Assembly (NCBI GenBank): GCA_034411135.1
Contig: DAOUMN010000106.1
Location: 1-50,883 of the forward strand
DNA from: Bellilinea sp034411135
GTDB lineage: Bacteria; Chloroflexota; Anaerolineae; Anaerolineales; Anaerolineaceae
DNA length: 50,883 nt
Direction of reading: 5' to 3'
Below are positions 33,346 through 40,481 of this stretch, piece by piece; position 1 is the first letter of the stretch, and each line of letters starts with the position of its first letter. The position numbers and the translations under genes are program-made. The notes beneath the pieces were generated by a model that ran no database searches, was not told where the DNA came from, and saw only the letters and a list, made by a program, of their open reading frames with translations.

Positions 33346-34080
33346 TCAGGTCAGGCGGCGCAAGGCAGGTTGGCGGTCGGGTTCGCTCAATGCGGTTACC
33401 CAGCCAAACTGCCTTAACAGGGAACGGCTGACGTGATCGAGATAAAACAGCGGGCTGCGGTGGGGAAAGTAGTGTACTGCCTGAGTCTGTTTTTGCAGTA
33501 ACGCCAATTTTAGATCCGAACTGTTTTTTCCTCTGTAATATGTGCGCCCGTGCCCGATATTCCAGGCGACATGCGAGTCGCTACTGCCGGTGACCGCCAG
33601 ATCAAGGCGCTGTGCCAGCCGGGCTGCCTGCCGATTGCTGCCCAGGTGGAACAGACTGGCGTTCCAGGTTTCAACCGCCAGCAAAACCTGCCGACCGATG
33701 CCGGTCTCGCTAGCCCGCCGGATGGCGGTTTCGCTCAGGCTGTGAGCACCAAACGCCAGCGGGTGGGCGGCGATGCACACTCCCCCCGCATCGTACACAC
33801 GGAGAAGAGTCTCGCTGAGCGAACGCCCAGCAGGAATTGCCGTGCGTACAAAAAGCGCCAGCAAGTGCCCTTCTGCGGTGGAAATTTCGATACCGGGTAT
33901 GACTTCAATCTGGTATTCTGCGCTGATCGCTTCTGCTGCCAGAGCGCCGCGGATTTCATCGTGATCGGTGATGGCAATCACATCCAAACCGGCGATTTTC
34001 GCCTGCTTCAACACTGCCCTGACCGTGGCAGTGCCATCATAACTGTAAGTCGTATGAATATGTAAATCTGCCTGTCCCAT
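33346..34080 (-). CDS. PHP-domain phosphoesterase
   Basis: Metal-dependent phosphoesterase of the polymerase-and-histidinol-phosphatase superfamily, 244 residues. The metal ligands are visible: ADLHIHTTYSYDG (H7, H9), AITDHDEIRG, VIPGIEISTAEGHLLAL, and later GSSDSHV. The short stand-alone layout fits YciV/TrpH-like proteins, which act on nucleoside 3',5'-bisphosphates or short RNA 5' ends; the substrate here is inferred only from that similarity. A GAGGAAG Shine-Dalgarno precedes the ATG at 34080. It sits alone between the diguanylate cyclase and the bactofilin-like gene. Confidence 0.87.
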   Translation of the reverse strand: MGQADLHIHTTYSYDGTATVRAVLKQAKIAGLDVIAITDHDEIRGALAAEAISAEYQIEVIPGIEISTAEGHLLALFVRTAIPAGRSLSETLLRVYDAGGVCIAAHPLAFGAHSLSETAIRRASETGIGRQVLLAVETWNASLFHLGSNRQAARLAQRLDLAVTGSSDSHVAWNIGHGRTYYRGKNSSDLKLALLQKQTQAVHYFPHRSPLFYLDHVSRSLLRQFGWVTALSEPDRQPALRRLT

Positions 34081-34190
34081 GCTTCCTCGTTATCCATAGT
34101 TGTGAGTTATTCGTATTATGGTAGGGGAAGGTTAAGAGCGGTTCAAAACTGGTTTAAGGGTTGTTTGTTATCGCGTAAACAGGTATAAAG

Positions 34191-34214
34191 TCGGGCGACT
34201 GTTCAGCCGCCCGA
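34191..34214 (-). terminator. Terminator-like hairpin after the bactofilin-like gene
   Basis: TCGGGCG (34191-34197) / CGCCCGA (34208-34214), loop 10 nt, followed on the minus strand by CTTTATA. A second perfect stem, GCTGCCTGA/TCAGGCAGC, spans the stop codon just upstream. Moderate T-run. Confidence 0.5.
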
Positions 34215-34247
34215 TCTGGTTAACGTGCAGGTTTTGCTGCCTGAGCC

Positions 34248-35663
34248 TCAGGCAGCGGGTATCTCAGCCGGGATGGTTTTGGGCTTGCGGTAGGACTGGA
34301 AGGCAAACCACATGGCGCCCAAACCGATCAGAGTCGTGATGAAGGCAACCAGCCAGCCCAGGATGGGAATGGCGCGCAGAAAGACATAGATCAACACGCC
34401 GGATAGCAGCGCCCACAGGCGTGGGTTGCTCGCATTGGGGGCGATTTGTTTGATCAGCAGCTCTCCGATCCAATAGGCGACAACCAGTTTACTGCCGTAG
34501 GATACCAGCAAGGTAAAGACAGCCACAACCAATGCCAGTCCGGAGAAGCCGATGCCGAATACCGCGCGGCTCAATCCGCCCAAGGTTATCAGACTGAGGA
34601 ACAAGCCTACTCCCACCAGCAGTAGCGCCACCAACAGGCTGCCGATGTATCCACCCAGCAGGGCGAACAACCCAACTCCGGCGGAGGCGAGCGTTTGGTC
34701 GCGCGCCTGGTCAACAGTACGGCGGAATAATTCAGGCAGCAGCCAGAGCACCAAACCCCCGAGCAATAGCAGGGTGACAAAATTGCGCAACAGGTTGATC
34801 AGCGTTTTTACGAATGGGATAGCCAGTACGCCGGTAGGCGGCTGCTGGACAGGCCGGGGAGTGGTTTCATCCGGCACCGGGGTCTGATAAATAACCTCGC
34901 CTTTGGGGCGGCTCTTAATGGTGTTGGCTTGATCGATCGGACTGGTGTATTTCAAATCACCGCCGATGACTGCCTGCGGAGAAATGCGCAAGCCAGGCGT
35001 GATGGCGGGAGGCATACCAGGTTGGAAATTGAAAACCCATGTTCCCACGTCCTCTGCGGATGGCGAGGCAACATCCAGGGTCACATCTCCGCCGACCGTA
35101 CCGTTCAATTCCACTGCAGCTGCGCCAGCGGTCAGGTTGCGCTTGATGTTGCCGTTTAGGATAGCCTGGTAAACACCAGCAAACGCATCAATGTTGATTT
35201 GCGATCCCGCCATACTTTCCAGGCTGTAACCACCATAGTACAGGTTGCGCCCAATTGTGGCGTTGTTGCCTATGGTCAACACAGCGCTGCCGCCAAACAC
35301 GCTGCCGGTCACGTTGCCGCGGATTTCGATGTAGCGCGCTCCGCTGAAGACATTCCCGGTGACTCTGGCGCTTTCGGACAGGATGGCGTCGGTGGCAAAC
35401 ATGAACAAATCACCATTGATCGTGCCGTTGACCACCACGCGGTTACCGGCGGCGATCACGGCGCCATTGACCGTGCCATCGACAATGACGTTATTGCCAT
35501 TGATGAGCAGATCATCATTGATCGTTTCCCCCTGTGGAAGCACGCCGTCGTCATCGATGACGGCTGCCTGCACCGGCTGGGCATTGAAAAACACCAGCCC
35601 GGTCAGGATCACCAAGGCGGCGATCCAGCCGATGCGCAGAATAGATTTCTGGTTGAGTATCAT
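34248..35663 (-). CDS. Bactofilin-like repeat protein with C-terminal membrane domain
   Basis: Membrane protein of 471 residues. A signal peptide (about 1-33, IGWIAALVILTGLVFFNAQP with VQA cleavage) is followed by about 150 residues of short Gly/Asn/Val-rich repeats (INDDLLINGNNVIVDGTVNG, VVVNGTINGDLFMFA, VELNGTVGGDVTLDV) of the polymer-forming bactofilin type, predicted to form a right-handed beta-solenoid. The C-terminal 180 residues contain four or five helices (LLRNFVTLLLLGGLVLWLLP, GLSRAVFGIGFSGLALVVAV). The solenoid is therefore outside the cell, unlike classical cytoplasmic bactofilins. Start at 35663 has AAGGAG upstream and begins the signal peptide. Function is unknown; a surface scaffold is the likely role. 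Confidence 0.82.
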   Translation of the reverse strand: MILNQKSILRIGWIAALVILTGLVFFNAQPVQAAVIDDDGVLPQGETINDDLLINGNNVIVDGTVNGAVIAAGNRVVVNGTINGDLFMFATDAILSESARVTGNVFSGARYIEIRGNVTGSVFGGSAVLTIGNNATIGRNLYYGGYSLESMAGSQINIDAFAGVYQAILNGNIKRNLTAGAAAVELNGTVGGDVTLDVASPSAEDVGTWVFNFQPGMPPAITPGLRISPQAVIGGDLKYTSPIDQANTIKSRPKGEVIYQTPVPDETTPRPVQQPPTGVLAIPFVKTLINLLRNFVTLLLLGGLVLWLLPELFRRTVDQARDQTLASAGVGLFALLGGYIGSLLVALLLVGVGLFLSLITLGGLSRAVFGIGFSGLALVVAVFTLLVSYGSKLVVAYWIGELLIKQIAPNASNPRLWALLSGVLIYVFLRAIPILGWLVAFITTLIGLGAMWFAFQSYRKPKTIPAEIPAA

Positions 35664-35856
35664 TGCTTTACTCCTTCGAAAATGGAAATTGCGAATCTGA
35701 TCCTTGATCTGGAGTGATCCCATTCGCTTTTCTAGGTCTGCAGAATGGTCTTCAGGGATCGGAATACAACTCTTTATATAGTACGGGATACCGGCTGCCA
35801 CGGTTGCGCTTCATCACCGCGATAACCAAATGTTAACAATACCGCAGAAAAGCAAT

Positions 35857-35882
35857 AACCGGCGTGCTTTGGCGCGCCGGTT
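35857..35882 (-). terminator. Terminator of the aldehyde oxidoreductase operon
   Basis: AACCGGCG (35857-35864) / CGCCGGTT (35875-35882) with a 10-nt loop; on the minus strand it is followed by ATTGCTTTT. It lies 27 nt after the last gene of the aor operon. Confidence 0.65.
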
Positions 35883-35908
35883 GTAAATACGCTGTATTTT
35901 GGTGTGGT

Positions 35909-36301
35909 TTAAGGGGTTTCTTTTTCGATTTTGTAGGCGTGGTGAATGCCCATCTGATCGCTTTCCTGCAAGGCTTGCTGCATCTCTTCGATCATGGTCA
36001 CACCGTGACGGTACTGGAAGGGCCACATCGAACGTAAATGGAAAAATGCGACCCGGTCGCCGTCGTGAAGCAGGTGGTTCAGGTCAGGCTGCATGCCAGG
36101 CATGGCGCTCAATTCCCCGTTAATGAAAGTGATGCCGCGTTCCTCCGTTTGCATGCCCAGGGCTGCCAGCAGGTCGCTCAGGCGGGCGCCTTCCGGTAGT
36201 ACTACCTGTGGATTGGCAAACACTCTTTCTTGCGGTTTGCCGCCGTAGCGGGCAAGCTCGCCATACAGCCAGGTGTTGATGGTGATGGTTGTCATAGTCA
36301 C
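35909..36301 (-). CDS. MoaD/ThiS-like (ubiquitin-fold) protein with C-terminal extension
   Basis: Protein of 130 residues, function uncertain. Residues 1-90 look like a beta-grasp sulfur-carrier domain: ITINTWLYGELARYGG, VVLPEGARLSDLLAALGM, GITFINGELSAMPGMQPDLN, LLHDGDRVAFF. Unlike the gene before it, it does not end in Gly-Gly at the expected place; there the sequence continues HLRSMWPFQYRHGVTMIEEM and a short helix. It therefore cannot be thiocarboxylated in the usual way. The GTG at 36301 has GGAGG five nt upstream; an ATG at 36295 is the alternative. It is the last gene of the aor operon, adjacent to a canonical MoaD-like protein, so a role in tungstopterin handling or as an oxidoreductase accessory is inferred. 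Confidence 0.75.
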   Translation of the reverse strand: MTMTTITINTWLYGELARYGGKPQERVFANPQVVLPEGARLSDLLAALGMQTEERGITFINGELSAMPGMQPDLNHLLHDGDRVAFFHLRSMWPFQYRHGVTMIEEMQQALQESDQMGIHHAYKIEKETP

Positions 36302-36302
36302 C

Positions 36303-36542
36303 TTAACCTCCGCCTACGGGGGGAAAAATACCTACCTCATCCCCTTCGGATAGTTTGAAATCAATTTCCTGCGCGCGGGCATTTACAAAGCACACTTTGA
36401 CCTCTTCCAACGGGATGCCAAGCTGCGCGATCAGATCTGCCAGTGTCGCACCCTCCGACAGCTCAACAGCGAAGGGTGTTCCCGCCCGCTGCCCTGGCGT
36501 ATATTGAGTAAAGGTGGCGAACAATTTGACGCGGATCTTCAT
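36303..36542 (-). CDS. MoaD-like sulfur-carrier protein
   Basis: Small beta-grasp protein of 79 residues, expected to carry a thiocarboxylate at its C-terminus for assembly of the pterin dithiolene. Sequence opens MKIRVKLFATFTQYTPGQRA and ends VGIFPPVGGG, with the Gly-Gly needed for adenylation by a MoeB-type enzyme (not in this window). Its ATG overlaps the stop of the radical SAM maturase gene (ATGA), so translation is coupled. Earlier in-frame codons lie inside that gene and were rejected. Proteins like this accompany tungsten aldehyde oxidoreductases in anaerobes, so it may be dedicated to this enzyme rather than to general cofactor synthesis. Confidence 0.88.
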   Translation of the reverse strand: MKIRVKLFATFTQYTPGQRAGTPFAVELSEGATLADLIAQLGIPLEEVKVCFVNARAQEIDFKLSEGDEVGIFPPVGGG

Positions 36543-37723
36543 GGGCAGCGAATGATGTCCTGTGCCCACAGGCAATCGGCACAGGAAGGATTCCAGCCCC
36601 AGCAGCCCTCGTTGTTCTGGTGCAATTCGCAGGTGGCGCGCAGGTCGCAATCCGGGCAGGAGGGAAAGTGAAAAATGCTTACCTCGCTGCGAAACTGGCA
36701 ATAGGATTCCGACATCCAGATCTGGTGCAGCGGGGTGTGTTTGACATTGCCCAGGGAATAACGGCTGACTTTTTTCTTAAGCCCGTCGATGGCGTAATAA
36801 GAATAGTTATGCGAAAGGGCATAGCATGGGGTCACCTCGCCGTCCCAGCCAACCACGGTAGCCTGGTCTTTGACAAAGCGGCAGCGCCGTTCGGCTCCCC
36901 AGTGCATGTGCGGTAGTTCCATCGTCCCCCACATGACCCACGCATCGGCGCGCACAGGAAACCCGCGGGATTTGATCGGCTCGATGGGTTCGTAACCGTA
37001 CAATTTCTCAGCGACGATATCCTCGCTGTATGGCAGCACATTGCTCACGATAACCCGCGAGGCATTGAGCTGCGATGCCAGGCTTGCCAGTTCGCGCAGC
37101 TCGGATAGATTCGACTTCATAACCACAAATTCGATCCCCAAGGCGGGGAACAACGACCCTATCCGGCGCTTGATTTCAATCAGTTTTTTCAGATTTTCGA
37201 TGATCAATCCCAGGTTTGCGCCGCGAATATCGGCAAAGGTTTCCGGCTTTACGCCGTCGATCGAAACCATCAGCCGGTCGACACCCAGACGGACGATTTC
37301 CTCCAAAAGCTTTGGCTGCAAGGTTGTGCCGTTCGAGCCGATGGTGACGGCTATATCTTGTTTGCGCACCGCTTCGATCATTGCCAGAATGTTCGGATGG
37401 GTCAACGGCTCACCGAAGCTGGTGAACACCACCCGGTTCAATTCGGGCAGGTTGGGAAAGTCATCGACGATAGCCTGAAACAGGTCGGGCGTCATCAGCG
37501 CGATCGGGTCATCCCAAATGTTGCGCATGCAAAAGCGGCATTGCAGGTTGCAACCGGTAGTGACTTCAATATATAACTTGCGCAGGTTGGGGCGGCGAGG
37601 CAGCAACACCGGTTCGCCTTCCCGTTCGTACAGCCAGAATTCCTGGTTGGCGGGCAGGTGGCGGCGCTGCAAAAAACTGGAGGGTAATTCCAGCTTGTTT
37701 TGGTTGTCCAGGGTTAATTTCAT
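36539..37723 (-). CDS. Radical SAM/SPASM maturase of tungsten aldehyde ferredoxin oxidoreductase
   Basis: Radical SAM enzyme of 394 residues, the usual partner of AOR (the Pyrococcus cmo-type cofactor-modifying protein). The SAM cluster is C58-NLQ-C62-RF-C65 within EVTTGCNLQCRFCMRNIWDD. SAM-binding segments follow: VFTSFGEPLTHPN, VTIGSNGTTLQPKLLEEIVR and RLMVSIDGVKPETFADIRGA. The C-terminal SPASM-like region has C-rich CYALSHNYSY and CPDCDLRATCELHQNNEGC, ending in CADC and C393, enough for auxiliary clusters. It sits between aor and the MoaD-like gene, overlapping the latter. The exact modification is not known for the family; it is thought to install or modify the tungstopterin or the enzyme. 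Confidence 0.9.
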   Translation of the reverse strand: MKLTLDNQNKLELPSSFLQRRHLPANQEFWLYEREGEPVLLPRRPNLRKLYIEVTTGCNLQCRFCMRNIWDDPIALMTPDLFQAIVDDFPNLPELNRVVFTSFGEPLTHPNILAMIEAVRKQDIAVTIGSNGTTLQPKLLEEIVRLGVDRLMVSIDGVKPETFADIRGANLGLIIENLKKLIEIKRRIGSLFPALGIEFVVMKSNLSELRELASLASQLNASRVIVSNVLPYSEDIVAEKLYGYEPIEPIKSRGFPVRADAWVMWGTMELPHMHWGAERRCRFVKDQATVVGWDGEVTPCYALSHNYSYYAIDGLKKKVSRYSLGNVKHTPLHQIWMSESYCQFRSEVSIFHFPSCPDCDLRATCELHQNNEGCWGWNPSCADCLWAQDIIRCP

Positions 37724-37831
37724 TAGCCGGGTGATCTTTCTTTCTCGCTCGGTCGGGGTAAGGTAAGCGCAGGGCTGGAAAGAGCAGGCAGGATATCCAG
37801 CCCCGCGCCTGACAAGAATCAGCGTAGAGGT

Positions 37832-39586
37832 TTAAAGTTCAGCGTAGACGGAATCGAGCGCATCCTCCGGCACATCGAATATCTGATTGTGCGGTGGCAG
37901 CGGATCGCGGGTCATAAATTCCGGTAGCCGGTCGGCGGCTTTGCCGATGCCGGCAGCTTCGTTGAATTTGCGTTCCACCTTCAAAACTTCCGCACCGAAC
38001 TTGACGATGTCCTCAGCCGTCCACTGGGTGCCGAGGATACCGTTGGCTTCGTCGATCATGCCCTGGTAGCCGGTAGCGATATCCAGAATGGCGAAGGCGA
38101 TGAACAGACAGTGACCGCTCGAATCGATAAAGGCAGTGGTCGCCTGGAATGCGCGGCTGAGCGCCGCTTTGCCCTCCGGGCTGAGCGGGTCTTGCTTGCC
38201 CATCACGCCCAAAATTTCAGGTGCAATGGTGTAACCGGCGGTGTGGTCAGCACCCATGGTTGAGGTGGCGTAGGTGATGCCAATGCCCTTGACCGCACGT
38301 GGCTCGTATGCTGGGATGGACTGACCCTTGACCACCGGAACATTGGTCACGCCGTACACCCGCCCGGCGGTTTCCGTTCCGGCGCCGAGGATACGTCCCA
38401 GCGGAGTGCCTTTGCCCATCTCGTGCACCAGATTGATGGCGGCTTTGCTGTCGCCAAAGGGGATCACCCCAGCATCCATGGCAACGGCAAGAGTTGTGCC
38501 GGTTTCGATGGTGTCCAACCCATACTCGTTGCACAAGTGGTTGAGCATCGCCACATCGTCCAGGTCGTTGATGCCACAGTTGGCACCCAGTGCCCAAGCG
38601 GATTCGTATTCCAGGCAGGAAGTGATCTCACCACCATTTTCATCGTACACGGTGTTGGAACACTGGATAATGCAGCCCGGGCTGCAGGCGTGGTTGTAAA
38701 TTTCTTTACCTTTGCGCTCTTTGTTGGTCTCGAAAATGGCTTCCCCGGCGATGTGTGGCGCGCCTTCGAAGCGACCGCCGCTGAAATTCCGGGTGGGTAA
38801 ACCGCCAGCTTCGTTCATGATGTTGATCAGAATGGCGGTGCCGTAGGAGTTCAACCCGCCTTTGGGTTTAGTGATGGCATGGGTGCGCAGCGCGTCAATC
38901 ATCTTCTTGCGACCCTCTTCGAACAGAGCCTTATCCACCATTTCTACGCCGGGAGCACCCTGGCGGTCAAGGACGATGAACTTGAGTCCTTTGGATGCCA
39001 TTACCGCACCGAGACCGCCGCGCCCGGCGTAGCGGGAGGGACGCTTTGCCTGATCATTGAAGACCACGCCCGAATTGCAGTAACCATACTCGGCGGCTGA
39101 GCCGACGCTGCAGATCGAAACCCGCTCGCCAAATTTCTCGTACACCGGCGGGTAGATTTCCGAGAGTTTCTTCTGCGTGTACTCGTCGGCATCAAAAAAT
39201 TCAATTTTCGGTTTTCCGTCCCAGGTCAGGTGAATACCCCAGAATTTTCCCTTCTCTTGGGGCTGACCTTCGATGATCAAACCGCGGATCTGCATCACTG
39301 CCAGATCGGCGCCCCATGACGAGCCAGCATTGGCTTCCTTGATGCCGCCAGTGAGCGGGGATTTACCACCAACCGAGATGCGTGCCGCGGTGGGTGCGCT
39401 GGTGCCGGTGACGAATCCAGCCGAGAAGACCAGCTTATTGTTGGGACCCAGCGGGTGGCACAGCGGAGGCACCTCATCGGCAACCACGTTCGAGGTCAAT
39501 GCGCGCCCGGCAAAATACTTGTACTTTTCAGGAACTTCGGTGACCTGGTAGGTCAGGTCAGTCATATTTACTCGCACAAAATACAT
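37832..39586 (-). CDS. aor: Tungsten-containing aldehyde:ferredoxin oxidoreductase
   Basis: Oxidises aldehydes to carboxylic acids with ferredoxin as acceptor, using a bis-tungstopterin and one [4Fe-4S] cluster; cytoplasmic. The 584-residue length is close to P. furiosus AOR (605). The N-terminal domain has AGRALTSNVVADEVPPL, RISVGGKSPLTGGIKEANAG and the pterin-site stretch SVGSAAEYGYCNSGVVF. Cluster ligands are C301, C305, C309 (ACSPGCIIQC) and C493 (IDSSGHCLF), the last nearly at the same position as Cys494 of the archaeal enzyme. A strong AAGGAGG precedes the ATG. First gene of the operon aor-radical SAM-moaD-moaD2. Substrate unknown; GOR/FOR paralogues cannot be excluded but length favours AOR. 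Confidence 0.93.
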   Translation of the reverse strand: MYFVRVNMTDLTYQVTEVPEKYKYFAGRALTSNVVADEVPPLCHPLGPNNKLVFSAGFVTGTSAPTAARISVGGKSPLTGGIKEANAGSSWGADLAVMQIRGLIIEGQPQEKGKFWGIHLTWDGKPKIEFFDADEYTQKKLSEIYPPVYEKFGERVSICSVGSAAEYGYCNSGVVFNDQAKRPSRYAGRGGLGAVMASKGLKFIVLDRQGAPGVEMVDKALFEEGRKKMIDALRTHAITKPKGGLNSYGTAILINIMNEAGGLPTRNFSGGRFEGAPHIAGEAIFETNKERKGKEIYNHACSPGCIIQCSNTVYDENGGEITSCLEYESAWALGANCGINDLDDVAMLNHLCNEYGLDTIETGTTLAVAMDAGVIPFGDSKAAINLVHEMGKGTPLGRILGAGTETAGRVYGVTNVPVVKGQSIPAYEPRAVKGIGITYATSTMGADHTAGYTIAPEILGVMGKQDPLSPEGKAALSRAFQATTAFIDSSGHCLFIAFAILDIATGYQGMIDEANGILGTQWTAEDIVKFGAEVLKVERKFNEAAGIGKAADRLPEFMTRDPLPPHNQIFDVPEDALDSVYAEL

Positions 39587-39753
39587 CGCATCCTCCTTGG
39601 GGGTTGAAAAATAGGTTTATTGAGGTTTGACTTGGCAAATCCAGATGTTTTTTTACGCGACCCTCCTTGCAACATTCAAAATGTACTGACGCGCACGAAG
39701 TTTCAATGAAAGGAACCTGCAATATGGTTTTGATATCGAACACAGGGGTAATG

Positions 39754-39799
39754 AAAAAAGGAAGACACCCGCATCGTATGACGCGGATTGTCCTCCTTT
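39754..39799 (-). terminator. Terminator-like hairpin in the aor leader (riboswitch/attenuator candidate)
   Basis: Read on the minus strand, AAAGGA (39799-39794), GACA (39792-39789) and CCGC (39786-39783) pair with GCGG (39772-39769), TGTC (39767-39764) and TCCTTT (39762-39757), interrupted by a 1x1 and a 2x1 internal loop; 14 bp in all with a 10-nt loop and a U6 run. It lies about 170 nt before the aor ATG. The left arm can also pair upstream: TCCTCC (39877-39872) with GGAGGA (39796-39791), giving an alternative structure. Confidence 0.6.
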
Positions 39800-39947
39800 G
39801 CAAAGCGGCAGGCGATGAAAGTTGCCCTTCATGCCCTATCGTCCATTTATCCCGGAGGGAATCGATGGATCGGAGGAAATTGTTGGTTGCCGATCACAGG
39901 TTGAAATACGCCCATTTACAAGGATAATGACAAGCAGGAAAAATTCA

Positions 39948-39963
39948 AGTGATAAAAGTCACA
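39948..39963. promoter_or_regulatory. CRP-family-like operator
   Basis: AGTGA-N6-TCACA, one mismatch from the CRP consensus TGTGA-N6-TCACA. It lies upstream of the candidate minus-strand promoter of aor and about 60 nt from the arsR -35 box, so it could regulate either. Confidence 0.45.
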
Positions 39964-40017
39964 AATCGTCGACTGCCCACCGTGGCGGATTGGGAAAGAT
40001 CAATCCATCATCCAGGC

Positions 40018-40046
40018 TTGACAGGTGGCAAGTTTTCGAATAATAT
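40018..40046 (+). promoter_or_regulatory. Promoter of the arsR/P-type ATPase operon
   Basis: TTGACA (40018-40023), 17-nt spacer, TAATAT (40041-40046): near-consensus. Predicted +1 at about 40053, so the ATG at 40047 cannot be the translation start. Confidence 0.85.
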
Positions 40047-40064
40047 ATGAGCAATTGTTCATAT
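40043..40064. promoter_or_regulatory. ArsR/SmtB-family operator (imperfect 22-bp palindrome)
   Basis: Two half-sites, TATATGAGCAA and TTGTTCATATA, form a palindrome with a single mismatched pair. It resembles the TGAACA/TGTTCA half-sites of SmtB, ZiaR and CzrA and overlaps the -10 box and +1, the expected place for metal-relieved repression. Confidence 0.8.
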
Positions 40065-40076
40065 ATAGAACCAAAA

Positions 40077-40481
40077 ATGAAAACGGCACCTGATTTGAAG
40101 TGTACAGAAAATGCCATTCACGAACCGGCTGTGCGGGCAGCCCTGCAAGGCATGCTCGATGGCTGGACAGCAACCCGCCTGGCTCAGCTGTTCGCTGCGT
40201 TGTCAGATCCAAGCCGGGTTCGATTGATTTCCGCACTGCTTGAACAGGAATTGTGCGTACATGACCTGGCAGCCGTGTTGGGGATGACCCACAGCGCGGT
40301 ATCACACCAGCTGCGCCTGCTGCGCTCGCTCAACCTCGTGCGTTTTCGGAAGGAAGGGCGGGTGGTTTACTATGCGCTGGACGATGAACATGTGGGCGGT
40401 CTTTTCCGGCTTGGTCTGGAACATATCCGTCACCCGGCTCAGTCCGAAGAACGCGAAAATGGAAAGGATTCCCTGTCTTAA
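40077..40481 (+). CDS. ArsR/SmtB-family metal-responsive repressor
   Basis: Winged-helix repressor of 134 residues that should release DNA on binding Zn, Cd or a similar metal. The HTH is DLAAVLGMTHSAVSHQLRLL, and the wing includes FRKEGRVVYYAL. Both known metal-site types are represented: the alpha3N motif ELCVHDL (C60) and the alpha5 set D103, H105, H116 and H119, with SmtB-like spacing (0, 2, 13, 16) but His in place of the last Glu. A dual-site sensor like ZiaR is therefore possible. Start at 40077 is chosen because the upstream ATG at 40047 lies inside the operator and before +1. It overlaps the P-type ATPase start by one base (TAATG), so the two are coupled. Confidence 0.9.
   Translation: MKTAPDLKCTENAIHEPAVRAALQGMLDGWTATRLAQLFAALSDPSRVRLISALLEQELCVHDLAAVLGMTHSAVSHQLRLLRSLNLVRFRKEGRVVYYALDDEHVGGLFRLGLEHIRHPAQSEERENGKDSLS

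Larger units (their letters stand above)
39587..40017. other. aor/arsR divergent intergenic region
   Basis: About 490 nt lie between the aor start codon and the likely start of the arsR-type gene; this entry covers the part upstream of the arsR promoter. Small frames such as the one at 39667-39927 have no recognisable protein and no Shine-Dalgarno, so none is called. The region holds a terminator-like hairpin with a possible antiterminator (39757-39877), a weak minus-strand promoter TTGTCA-17-CGTATT (39933-39905), a CRP-like palindrome (39948-39963) and then the arsR promoter and operator. The aor leader would be about 310 nt. Confidence 0.7.

Noticed and set aside
39590..39900. Known Moco/Tuco riboswitch
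   Set aside because: I could not match the published consensus with confidence from memory, so the leader is reported as a candidate only.
39667..39927. Plus-strand ORF of 86 codons in the aor/arsR gap
   Set aside because: No Shine-Dalgarno, no recognisable domain, and it covers the terminator-like hairpin of the aor leader, which better explains the sequence.
40047..40076. ArsR start at the upstream ATG
   Set aside because: It lies in the operator, one nucleotide after the -10 box, before the predicted transcription start.
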